A stretch of 64,000 nucleotides of DNA from Turritopsis dohrnii (lineage: Eukaryota > Cnidaria > Hydrozoa > Anthoathecata > Oceaniidae). This document shows, one piece after another, positions 1 through 10,385 of the stretch (its first letter is position 1; every line of letters starts with the position of its first letter). The notes under the pieces are model-generated. The model saw nothing but the letters and a program-made list of their open reading frames with translations. It was not told the DNA's origin and made no database searches. Location: contig BQMF02000804.1 of assembly GCA_027922465.2 (NCBI GenBank), positions 38,865-102,864 of the forward strand, written 5' to 3'. Position numbers and translations under genes: made by a program.

Positions 1-621
1 TCTCTTACAAATCCTTCCAAAAGTCTCATTAAAACTATTTGCTATCCATCTACATATAAATTCACTTCAAAGTACACAGAATGGGGTAATAAACATGAGA
101 AAACAGCCATAAAGAAATACCTTGATATGGAAAGTCAAAACCATGTCAACCTACATGTTGTCGAATGTGGTTTGTTTCTTGATTCAGATCATCCATACCT
201 TGGTGCTACTCCAGATGGAATCATAAAGTGTTCTTGCTGCCCTGATCGTTTGTTGGAGATCAAATGTCCATATACCTTGCGTCACTATACACTTGATGAA
301 TTACCATCTTCATTTTACCTGGAAAAATCTGAAACTGGTGTTAATTTAAAAAAGAATCACCAATATTATTTTCAAGTACAAGCACAAATGGCTATCACTA
401 AAATCAAGTCATGCCTTTTTTTTGTATGGACAGAAAAGGACCATTTCCTCCAACACGTACCATTCGATGAGTCATTTTGGAACAGTCACTTGAAAAAATG
501 TAACACCTTTTTCAATTCTGTTATTCTTGTAGAACTTGTCAGTAAATATTTCAGCCAAGCAACACCGGACACTGTTTCAACAGATCATGATTATGCTTAT
601 CCTTGCTCTATGGAAGAGTGA
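1..621 (+). CDS. YqaJ-type exonuclease of an ISL2EU-like transposon, 3' part
   Basis: The reading frame is open from base 1 to the stop at 621, so the gene starts before the window. The protein has the YqaJ / lambda-exonuclease fold signature: a GATPDG motif (catalytic Asp) followed by LLEIKCP (catalytic E-x-K), then a helical stretch containing QVQAQMAIT. This family degrades DNA ends during recombination. In eukaryotes it is known as the second gene of ISL2EU DNA transposons. A convergent THAP-DDE transposase lies 0.4 kb away, which fits that pairing. The first Met in frame is at 127, but homology-like sequence continues upstream of it, so 127 is probably not the true start. No break is seen in this part. 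Confidence 0.75.
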   Translation, partial: SLTNPSKSLIKTICYPSTYKFTSKYTEWGNKHEKTAIKKYLDMESQNHVNLHVVECGLFLDSDHPYLGATPDGIIKCSCCPDRLLEIKCPYTLRHYTLDELPSSFYLEKSETGVNLKKNHQYYFQVQAQMAITKIKSCLFFVWTEKDHFLQHVPFDESFWNSHLKKCNTFFNSVILVELVSKYFSQATPDTVSTDHDYAYPCSMEE

Positions 622-1032
622 ACATCAAGAAAAACGGCTATTTTTATAGCCACAATTATGAAAAAACATTACTTATGGCTTATTTTTAATTAAACACCTA
701 TTATTATTCAAACTTACTATACTTACGTCCTGGTCGTCTAACTGGTAAGACCCTTGTGTTAACCAAAAGTAATCCAGGTTCGATCCCTGGTCAGGGCATA
801 CATCAACCAACCTGATTTCTAATAAAATATTGCCAAAATAATGTTTTTTTTAAAATATATGGGCTATGAAAATAGCCATTTTTTCTTTAGACATCTTTGA
901 TCCAATTCACCAGCAACTGTAAACAGAAGACAGAAGATTTCTAAAAGACACAATCATTATGTAAGTTGCCATTAATGTTTTTTATACATATGTGGCTTTA
1001 AAAAAAGCCGTTGTAGTTTGTCCAAAAACCAG
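622..1032. other. Spacer between the two transposon genes
   Basis: This stretch separates the 3' ends of the YqaJ and transposase genes. It is AT-rich and holds the tRNA-like sequence near 727-799. No other coding sequence is visible. Confidence 0.6.
727..799 (+). pseudogene. tRNA-like sequence (degenerate tRNA or SINE head)
   Basis: A cloverleaf can be drawn. The acceptor is GTCCTGG against TCAGGGC with G:U pairs, the D stem is GTCT/AGAC, and the T arm is perfect (CCAGG, loop TTCGATC, CCTGG). The box B sequence GGTTCGATCCC is canonical. The anticodon stem has a mismatch, and the loop would place TAA at the anticodon, yet there is no long variable arm as a leucine tRNA needs. The acceptor and T arm resemble tRNA-Glu. 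I read it as a tRNA-derived pseudogene or SINE start. Confidence 0.5.
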
Positions 1033-2588
1033 TTACTCATTAGGAACAACTGAAGGACATAAGTTAGTGATAGCACATGCCACAGTGGTAATTTTATCCA
1101 ACATAGGTAAATCTTGTCCAGGTCTTGTCATGACTAAACTAATGGGTATGGTACTTTCTAGCATGGTAAACTTTTGTCTAACTACACCAATAACTCGTTC
1201 TAACATGAATTCGTACATTGGCAATAGCTCTTGTTGACTCAATTTCCTTCCCACTCAGTTGATGCTTTCCACGTGTAAATTTTAACACTTGCACCAACTC
1301 CAGCAACAAGTTCGTCAATATCAAACCCACGATCAGCCAGAACAACATCACCCGGTAGTAGATTGCTGACAAATTTGGACTCCCTGACAAGATGCTTATC
1401 ACTTACCCGGCCTCCCCAACCATCTGATATAAAGCTAATAGAACCCTGTGGTGTGATTCCGATAAGATATTTGATGGTGTTGTGGTGTTTGTAGTTAGAC
1501 CATGTTTGAGCTCTTGCATAAAGATTGGATGGACGTTCGATGAACACTTCAAAACAATCAATTATACCCACCACTTTCCGACCAAAGTTTTCACGAAAAA
1601 TCAGTGGCATTGATATTACCAAGTCATCACGATGGGGCCAAAATACTAATTGCTTCAAATTGACATACAACAAGTCCATCACTTCAGTAAAGCTTTTTGA
1701 TACTAAGCTAGCACTCACACCATATCTGTACGCCAAATCTTGAACTTGAAGGTTTAAACGCAGCCTCATCAAAGTTACAATATATTTCTGGAACTTTGTT
1801 AAACCAGAATTTTTCCTGAAGGATATGTATTCCGATATGAGTTCGAACATTGCCATTAAAACTTTGCTTGATGCGAAGCCAGTATAATATAGTACTTTTG
1901 CATCATCATGAAAATCTGTCTCATCCATTAACCTAATGGTATCAACAGCTTTACTTAACCGTGCAACCTGTCTACGCAAGGAACTATTTTCAATACGAAG
2001 CTGACTAACTTCATCATCTTTCTCATCAACCTCATCAACTTCCATCATATCATCATCAACAACTTCCATATCATCATCAAGCACATCATCAACCACTCTA
2101 GAACTACTTTCGGCTACAAAACTCAACTCTGACAACTTCAAAGCTGTCTCCATTTCCCTCTCAAAAACCTTCTTTCTCCTTCCTACACACCTTTCATATC
2201 TAGCAACACTACTACTACTACTACTGCTGCTAGCAACACAACTAGAACTACTAACAACAACAACATCACTATTACTTTCATCAACATCACTATTTAAACG
2301 GTCACCATAACCCAACTTCAGCGATGGCACCCAATCTGGGTTTGTATCATCCAAAAGATGAGCAGGTGAACCACTAACAAAATGAGTACTACAAACTCGC
2401 CAGGTATCGATTTTTTTGTACGATGAATCAGCACGATGGATAGCAGCCAGCCAATAATTTCTTCGCCTCTCTGTTAGTGCTTTTATCTGGTCTCCTTGGA
2501 TTGTAATAATCTTCGGCAATCGATAAAAGCTTACATTTTGTTTGCCCTGTATGTTATCACAATCTACAACACAGCAAGCTGTAGGCAT
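1033..2588 (-). pseudogene. THAP-domain DDE transposase of an ISL2EU-like element, frameshifted
   Basis: The intact N-terminal 449 codons run from the ATG at 2588 to 1239. They begin with a THAP (C2CH) zinc finger: C5 and C10, W46, then C66 and H69 in WRVCSTHF, with the closing DWVPSL. An acidic, serine-rich and coiled-coil segment follows, with a leucine-rich heptad region near residues 195-215. Next come a helix-turn-helix ([14 protein letters not shown]) and a DDE_Tnp_4-type core with [24 protein letters not shown] and LADRGFD. The C-terminal end, including the ERVIGVV block that should carry the last catalytic Glu, is readable only after two single-base frame changes near 1280 and 1205. 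The copy is therefore probably inactive. It would bind terminal repeats through THAP and cut DNA. Superfamily placement rests on the adjacent YqaJ gene. Confidence 0.75.
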
Positions 2589-2692
2589 CTTGATAGTGAT
2601 TTGTGAACCGAGTTGTTTACTTTACTACCAAGTTTACTACCAAGATGGCTGACCGTGATGCATTTCGGGTAATCTCGGAAATCGTAAAAACC

Positions 2693-3181
2693 TCTATAGC
2701 CGATTCTCTGTTTGTTTGTTTGTTTGTTTGTAAGTCACGCAAAATGGTAGATGTGAACTGCGAAAGAAATCGGGGAGTCAGCAATGTAAGATCACACATA
2801 AATTATTTCTCTTCTTGTGCGCGACGTCAGTGTGAAACCATTGTATTGAGACCCTAATCGAATGCGACGTTTAGGGAAAATTATCTCGGTAACCAATAGG
2901 GATAACTGACGTTTTTTTGGGGTCCGCGATACAGGCGATGGGGTGACGAAAAATTTGGGTCTAATTTTTTTGGGGAGGGGTCTGTGACGTCATCAAAATC
3001 TTTAAACAATGATATCTCTGTAACGGTTGATCGTAGCGGAACGATCCCATACATTTTTTTGATCAGTTTTTCGAGCTCTACAACATGGGAACACTTTCGG
3101 TTGCCAATTCCTTAATTTTATTTTTTGTGAAGTCAACGCATGCTGAACATGGGCGGCGAACGACGCCGCCTTGGCGGCTAG
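2693..3181 (+). mobile_element. Non-autonomous Helitron, copy A (short subfamily)
   Basis: The unit starts with TC (TCTATAGCCGATTCTCTG) and ends with a GCCGCC/GGCGGC hairpin followed directly by CTAG, the CTRR terminus expected of Helitrons. There is no Rep/helicase coding. The head lacks a few bases present in the other copies. It is followed with no gap by copy B, to which it is nearly identical over about 488 bp. Confidence 0.8.
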
Positions 3182-3669
3182 TCTATATATTAATAGCCGA
3201 TTCTCTGTTTGTTTGTTTGTAAGTCACGCAAAATGGTAGATGTGAACTGCGAAAGAAATCGGGGAGTCAGCAATGTAAGATCACACATAAATTATTTCTC
3301 TTCTTGTACGCGACGTCAGTGTGAAACCATTGCATTGAGACCTTAATCGAATGCGACGTTTAGGGAAAATTATCTCGATAACCAATAGGGATAACTGACG
3401 TTTTTTGGGGTCCGCGATACAGGCTATGGGGTGGCGAAAAATTTGGGTCTAATTTTTTTGGGGAGGGGTCTGTGACGTCATCAAAATCTTTGAACAATGA
3501 TATCTCTGCAACGGTTGATCGTAGCGGAACGATCCCATACATTTTTTTGATCAGTTTTTCGAGCTCTACAACATGGGAACACTTTCGGTTGCCAATTCTT
3601 TAATTTTATTTTTTGTGAAGTCAACGCATGCTGAACATGGGCGGCGAACGACGCCGCCTTGGCGGCTAG
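3182..3669 (+). mobile_element. Non-autonomous Helitron, copy B (short subfamily)
   Basis: The 5' end is TCTATATATTAATAGCC and the 3' end is a hairpin plus CTAG at 3669. It abuts copy A on the left and copy C on the right without a spacer base. Its interior (TGACGTCATC, CGATCCCATACA) is shared with diverged sequences at 48.9 and 49.4 kb. Confidence 0.85.
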
Positions 3670-4494
3670 TCTATATATTAATAGCCGATTCTCTGTTTGT
3701 TTGTTTGTTTGTTTGTAAGTCACGCAAAATGGTAGATTGAGTTGTGAGCGAAATTATTTCTTTTTTTGTGTGCGACGTGAGTTCGAAGCAAATACATTGC
3801 AACCCCAATCGAACGTGACTTTTTTTGGTTGATGAACTAATAGGACCAACGTTTTGTTTTTATTATTATTGTTAGTTTTATATTCCAAGGACTACGTTGA
3901 CTACGTTGGCATTGAAAGCAATACATCAACTAAATACAAAGAAACTGATTAAACAGTTTGGACAAAAAGCAGCAGTGGCAGAATGTGGCAGCATGTTTGC
4001 CAGTGTATCCTAATGTATCCTTGCCTGACTGTCTGAGATGGGTAAACTTTTTTTTCGAGCAATCAAAATGTTTAAAAACCGATAGGTAAAAAAAGAGTGA
4101 AACAAAATATTTTTTTGCTTTTCTTTTAATAATTCAGATCGAACGTTTTTTTTTTATTCACTTTATTCATTCAGCACGTGCCTTTTTTTCTCTCCTCCCG
4201 TGTGATCTTTTTAAGAAGAGAAACCATTTCCCCCTTGCGTTTGATAGCACCCATGTTAGAGCGCGTGACTTTTTTAAAACAAAAGCTAATAAAAAGTTGA
4301 AGTTTTTTCTCTCTACGTTTTGAGTGTATTGTTACACTGATAAAAGATTGGTTTTACCAGAGGTTGTGACTTCGAATCTGCTTCTGGTTGAACACAAGTT
4401 GTGCGAGCCGTTTATAAGGAAATTTGACGTTTATTGATACAGTGATACAGAGCAGGTGGACATGGGCGGCGAGCGACGCCGCCTTGGCGGCTAG
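3670..4494 (+). mobile_element. Non-autonomous Helitron, copy C (long subfamily)
   Basis: It has the same termini as copies A and B but a different interior of about 825 bp, shared with copies D to H. That interior contains a stretch near 4190-4260 (TCTCCTCCCGTGTGATC) and a 3' region with GAGCAGGTGGACATGGG before the hairpin. There is no coding sequence for replication proteins. A GTTT microsatellite follows the 5' end. Confidence 0.85.
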
Positions 4495-5365
4495 TCTATA
4501 TATTAATAGCCGATTCTCTGTTTGTTTGTCTGTTTGTTTGTCTGTCATGCAAAATGGTAGATCGAGTTGTGAGCGAAATTATTTCTTTTTTTGTGTGCGA
4601 CGTGAGTTCGAAGCAAATACATTGCAACCCCAATCGAACGTGACTTTTTTTGGCTGATGAACTAATAGGAATAACGTTTTGTTTTTATTTTTATTGTGTT
4701 AGTTTTATATTCCACGTTGACTTGGCTTTGAAAACAATACATCAACTAAATACAAAGAAACTAACTGATTAAACGTTTTGGACATAAAGCAGCAGTGGCA
4801 GAACGTGGAAGCATGTGCGGTTTACCAGTGTATCCTAACGTATCCTTGCCTGACTGTCTGAGATGAGTGAACTTTTTTTCGAGCAATCAAAATGTTTAAA
4901 AACCGATAGGTAAAAAAAGAGTATCATGATACAAAATATTTTTTTTTGCTTTTGTCTTAATAGTTGTCTTAATTTCTTTTAATCGATTTCTTTTAATCTA
5001 TTTTAATCAGATCGAACGTTTTTTTTATTCACTTTATTCATTCAGCACGTGCCTTTTTTTCTCTCCTCCCGTGTGATCTTTTTAAGAAGAGAAACCATTT
5101 CCCCCTTACGTTTGATAGCACCCATGTTAGAGCGCGTAACTTTTTTAAAACAAAAGCTAATAAAAAGTTGAAATTTTCTCTCTCTACGTTTTGAGTGTAT
5201 TGTTACACTGATAAAAGATTGGTTTTATCAGAGGTTGTGACTTCGAATCTGCTTCTGGTTGAACACAAGTTGTACGAGCCATTTATAAGGAAGTTTGACG
5301 TTTATTGATACAGTGGTACAGGGCAGGTGGACATGGGCGGCGAGCGACGCCGCCTTGGCGGCTAG
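4495..5365 (+). mobile_element. Non-autonomous Helitron, copy D
   Basis: This is an 871 bp long-subfamily unit from TCTATATATTAATAGCC to the hairpin and CTAG. It joins copies C and E head-to-tail. Confidence 0.85.
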
Positions 5366-6375
5366 TCTATATATTAATAGCCGATTCTCTGTCTGTCTGT
5401 CTGTTTGTTTGTCTGTCACGCAAAATGGTAGATTGAGTTGTGAGCGAAATTATTTCTTTTTTTGTGTGCGACGTGAGTTCGAAACAAATACACTGCAACC
5501 CCAATCGAACGTGACTTTTATTGGCTGGTGAACCAATAGAGATAACGTTTTGTTTTTATTATTATTGTTAGTTTTATATTCCAAGGACCACCGTTGACTT
5601 GGCTTTGAAAACAATACATCAACTAAATACAAAGAAACTAACTGATTAAACATTTTGGACAAAAAGCAGCAGTGGCAGAACGTGGCAGCATGTTCGGTTT
5701 GCCAGTGTATCCTAACGCTTTCGTGACTGTCTGAGACGGGTGAACTTTTTTTCGAGCAATCAAAATATTTAAAAACCGATAATAAAAGAGAATCATGAAA
5801 CAAAATATTTTTTTTTGCTTTTGTCTTAATAGTTGTCTTAATTTCTTTTAATCGATTTCTTTTAATCTATTTTAATCTGATCGAACGTTTTCTATTCAAT
5901 TCATTCATTTAGCACGTGCATTTTTTTCTCCTCCCGTGTGATCTTTTTAAGAAGAAAAGCCATTTTTTCACCTACTTCTGATAGCACCCATGTTAGAGCG
6001 CGTAAAACAAAAGCTAATAATAAGTTGAAAAGTTTTTTCTCTCTGCGTTTTGAGTGTATTGTTAAACTGATATTTGATTGGTTTAAAATCGTAAATAAAA
6101 ACCACGTGAAGTTCACGTTCGGAATGCATTGTGTAAAGCAAGAAAGTCTACTAACATTTTAAATGCGACCGCGACAATGGACGGCTGAGTTAAGAACATG
6201 CAAGATTTGAAACACCAGGAACGTATTTCTCTTCACGTGCAAACGAGCTTTATTAAGCGATAAAGCCAGCAGCAAAGGAAGTCTTATCGCTGGTTTTAAA
6301 TGCAATAATTTGGAGCAGGTGATGATACAACGCAAGCTGAACATGGGCGGCGAGCGACGCCGCCTTGGCGGCTAG
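5366..6375 (+). mobile_element. Non-autonomous Helitron, copy E
   Basis: This is a 1010 bp long-subfamily unit with the same termini. Its 3' third (about 6120-6345) differs from C and D and looks like a replaced or captured segment before the shared GGGCGGCGAGCGACGCC end. It joins copy F directly. Confidence 0.8.
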
Positions 6376-9300
6376 TCTATATATTAATAGCCGATTCTCT
6401 GTTTGTCTGTTACGCAAAATGGTAGATTAAGTTGTGAGCGAAATTATTTCTTTTTGTGTGCAACGTCAGTGCAAAACAAATTGCAACCCCAATCGAACGT
6501 GACTTTTTTTGACTGGTGAACCAATAGGAACAAGAGGCCTTTGGGCCTTAAGGTCATCGCAAAAGAAAACTAAGAAATTAAAAGCAATGGCAATATTCCT
6601 TAGATTATTATATTATGAAAGCTTATCATTCATATATTAATTCTAGGAATCTAAATTTTAAAATTTAAAGGTAACAAAAAAGGGCGTCAAAGAGGGTGCA
6701 CATAACTGGAAACTAACTACACACAAAATGACTGACCTGTGAGGGGCAATGAAAGATCAGTAACGTTAACCAAAGGAAGGAATAAACTCTAGACTTCCTT
6801 TCAAACATGTACAATTTCAAGGAGGCTAATATTCGTCATCATCGAGTTCAAATTCAACAATTGTATCAAATTTTCAGGTACACATACATTTGGAAGATGA
6901 ATTTTGCTAATGCACGTAAATGTCCTGATTATCATACCATTATAATTAACATAATCAGAAACCGTTGACAAATTGTTTACAAAAAGCGCTAGGATCAGAT
7001 CTTAAACATAAATAGCTTTCATAAAATTGATTATATCATATAAAATGAATTTTTTGATTAATACTTTTTAACAAATGCTGTATCCACTATATTCTCATAC
7101 TCTGTAATACTTTTTCTTAAAATGTTAAACAGAAAATCCTCAAACATGCTCTTACATGCTACTTAATACTGTTATAATGACAGTTTTTCAAAACAATAAC
7201 ATCAAAAAAAAAATAAAGCATTGGGTAAAATTATGAATTTCCTGTTAATCGAAACACAATTTGCTTTTTGAATCATGGAAAATCACAAATTAGTTTCCTC
7301 TCTACCGTTTCGCTAAAGGAAAGGAATACACTTTCATAAAATTACAAACAAACTTTATATGATAATCATACAAGCCAATAACAAAATATGACTGTGAAAG
7401 AGCATCTATATAGCAGAAATGTTATTGAAACATGTTTAAATTCACTAGTCATATTTATCTGCAGAAATTTCAGTACAATATCAGTTATCTCTTCTCCTAA
7501 CTTCAAATCTGTTCTCCCCGAAAGAAATAAACGGCCATTCATCTATAAAATTACTTCCTCTAAAGTAGTAAAGTACATTTTTTGACAATACAGGTTATTG
7601 TGATCATCAGAATTACAAAGGGTTATTCAGCATCAGAGATGAATATAAATAGAATGATATAATACTTGATATATACTTGTGATTATTATGCTAGCAATAA
7701 ATAACAATGAATACCAAAACAACTTTTATATAGACGACTTTCCAAGTGACGCTATGTTTATAAATACTAACATTGTTTACTTGGTAATTGCCGCATAAAA
7801 ACTTTCATCATAGAACACTATCGATCAAGTCATTGAGCATGTGCATGCAATTCTTTCGTAGGAAATAAAATATTATATCTAATATACATTTCAAACTGTT
7901 TTTATCCGTTTATTGGTACTCTAGAAGACCCAAAAACACAATAGAAACTCAAGAATGTCAAAGTCAAGTAAGCATTTGCAATGTAAATAGTACTTGACTT
8001 TAGATATTTTCTAAACAGTTGAACCGTTTTCATTATATGTATTATATATTATCTGAAGCTGAAGTTGATTTAATCGCAATTGATTCTTAAATGATATGCG
8101 TTGTTGGTTAGTATTGAATCTCATTATCTTTTACCGCAAGGTTTTTAACAAAAAACAATAAAATTAAATAATTCATTTATGCACCCCACATTGACCCTAT
8201 CCAATCAGTCAATTTTTCTTTGATTAGGCAGAAGTAACAATATTTCATTAAAAACATGATAATAAAAACGAGACATGATAACAAATGAATACATATAAAC
8301 CCAAGAGAATATGGACCCTTGGAAGCAGCAGAGCTATCATTATCCATTAGGTCATTTAACCTATCCCCACACGCCCCCACCACAAAAAACTCCACAAAAT
8401 TGAGTATATAACCTAGGGTTGCTCAAAATACAAAGTCGAAACTATAAGAATTCCTTTGCCTTCTTAGAAGCATGGATATAAAACGTATTACTGGACGCAT
8501 TCCTGGTTTATTACCAAGATTTTGTAAACAAACTGACTGAACGCCGAATCTTTCTTCTGGCAAGTTCGCATTCTAATTTTTCATTTTACGCCGCACTTAC
8601 CATGAAAAAAATATGTAACTACTCAGTCATGAACGTTTCTTAGTTAAACCATGGACCAAATTAGCCTAAGTTCTAACAGCCTGCACGGTATCAGCCTACA
8701 ACTGCAACATTACACACACACGGACTGACAGACACGGGGAAATGAAAGATCAGCTACCTTGCGGCGCTGACCAATAATGTTTTTTTTATTAAAATTATTA
8801 TTAATTTTATATTCCAAGGACTACTGTTGACTTGGCTTTGAAAACAGTACATCAACTAGATACAAAGAAACCTACTGATTAAACATTCTGGACAACAAAC
8901 AGTGGTGGCATAAGCGTGTTCGGTTTGCCAGTGTTGTATCCTAACGCTTGGCTGATTGCCTGAGATCGGTGAACCTTTTTTTCGAGCAATCAAAATGTTT
9001 AAAAACCGAAGCTTTCCTTGCACAAAAAAAGAGTATCATGAAAAAAAATATTTTTTTGCTTTTGTTTTATTAATTTAATTTCTTTGTTATGCGCTTCTGA
9101 TCGAACATATTTTTATTCACTTTATTCATTTAGCACGTGCCTTTTTTCTCTCCTCCCGTGGGATCTTTTTAAGAAGAGAAACCATTTCCCCCTACGTTTA
9201 ATAGCACCCATGTTAGAGCGCGTAAATTTTTTAAAACGAAAGCTGATAATAAGTCGAATTTTTTTCTCAATACGTTTTGAGTGTATTGTTATACTGATAG

Positions 9301-9518
9301 ACGATTGGTTTTAAAAAATAAATAAGTAACACATCATGAAAAACCTGAAAAATTGATGCAAAACTGATATAACATTGCATACCAGAGGTTGTGATTTTGA
9401 ATCTGCTTTGGCTGAACACAAGTTGTACGAGCCGTTTATAAGGAAATTTGACATTTATTGATACAGTGATACAGAGCAGGTGGACATGGGCGGGGAGCGA
9501 CGCCGCCTTGGCGGCTAG
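6376..9518 (+). mobile_element. Non-autonomous Helitron, copy F, split by an insert
   Basis: The 5' part is 6376-6532 and the matching 3' part is about 8764-9518. Together they give about 0.9 kb, the normal length of the subfamily. It ends in the hairpin plus CTAG at 9518 and is followed by T at 9519, as expected for a Helitron inserted between A and T. It is the terminal unit of the plus-strand array. Sequence like GACCAATA occurs on both sides of the insert. Confidence 0.75.
6533..8763. other. 2.2 kb insert within Helitron copy F, unclassified
   Basis: AT-rich sequence with no recognisable gene. The left edge holds a small inverted motif (AGGCCTTTGGGCCTT). A short related segment with AATGAAAGATCAG occurs near both edges, at about 6740 and 8745. 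A minus-strand open stretch at 8395-8177 would give a 72-residue peptide with one hydrophobic segment, but no splice or start evidence supports it. The whole piece may be one transposon of unknown type. Confidence 0.4.
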
Positions 9519-10385
9519 TAATCTGTAATTTTTTAATGTATTATCTGCAACAAGTACCATAATGATGTGAACTTCAATTCTTGCTATGGTAAAGATTTGT
9601 ATACCCAAATATATGTAGGCATAAGGTCCTAGATTATAAGTTGATTACTGAATGTATTCTACAAGTTCAACAAAAAAGATATGGTGTTATATTCGAAATT
9701 TTAGAAATAAAGCTGGATCATTATTATTTTCATATCTTAATGCAACAAGATCTACAATATTACAACAAGCTAGTACAGAAAGTTAAAAAATATTTAAAGA
9801 AATTTTAAGTCATAGATATTATCATAAGAATCTCCGATATTGCTAATCTGCGTGAAATCTATAAATGCAAGAATATATTTACATCCACTTCAACATTTTA
9901 TCCGTGTAGTTTAAGGGAACATTAAAGAAAAAAGAACAAAATTTCAACAACGATAATTTTCCGGAGCTATCTCATTATCAAATTAAAATTTGGTAAAAAG
10001 GTAAGGCATTTTAACGATCATTCTAATTATACAATTGAATATTTCGGAGAAGCTAGAGTATTTGGACACTTTCGGACAAAATCATGTCAAGCAGTTGTTA
10101 TAATTCATATTCATATCATATACCAATAAATTCTAAATCATTAAAACGCATCCTGTTTAATAAATTCCAGCAGTATTCATTAAGTTCTTTATGTTCACAT
10201 AACAAAGTGTCGTTGTGACGAATATCGACCGAGATTTCAGAGCACTTCAAAACTTTAATCACAGAGAACTACCATTTTCAAACTGATATTCGTAAGTTAC
10301 TTGGGATAGAAAGTTCAGATGAAAATGTATCAAAGATCATCCATTCTACAGAAAATGACAGACTTATAAAGTTGAAACATTATCT
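9519..10385. other. Intergenic region 3' of the TPR gene
   Basis: AT-rich sequence without a supported gene. A short plus-strand open stretch near 10220-10380 has amino-acid-like composition, but it has stops upstream, no start and no recognisable family. Confidence 0.5.

Noticed and set aside
727..799. Functional tRNA-Leu (TAA)
   Set aside because: No long variable arm and a mismatched anticodon stem; called tRNA-like only.
992..1237. Plus-strand 81-codon frame
   Set aside because: Shadow of the transposase on the other strand.
1033..1254. Separate small gene at the end of the THAP transposase
   Set aside because: It is the frameshifted C-terminus of the same transposase (ERVIGVV block).
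8177..8395. Small membrane protein on the minus strand
   Set aside because: Only one hydrophobic segment, no splice or start support, inside an unclassified insert.
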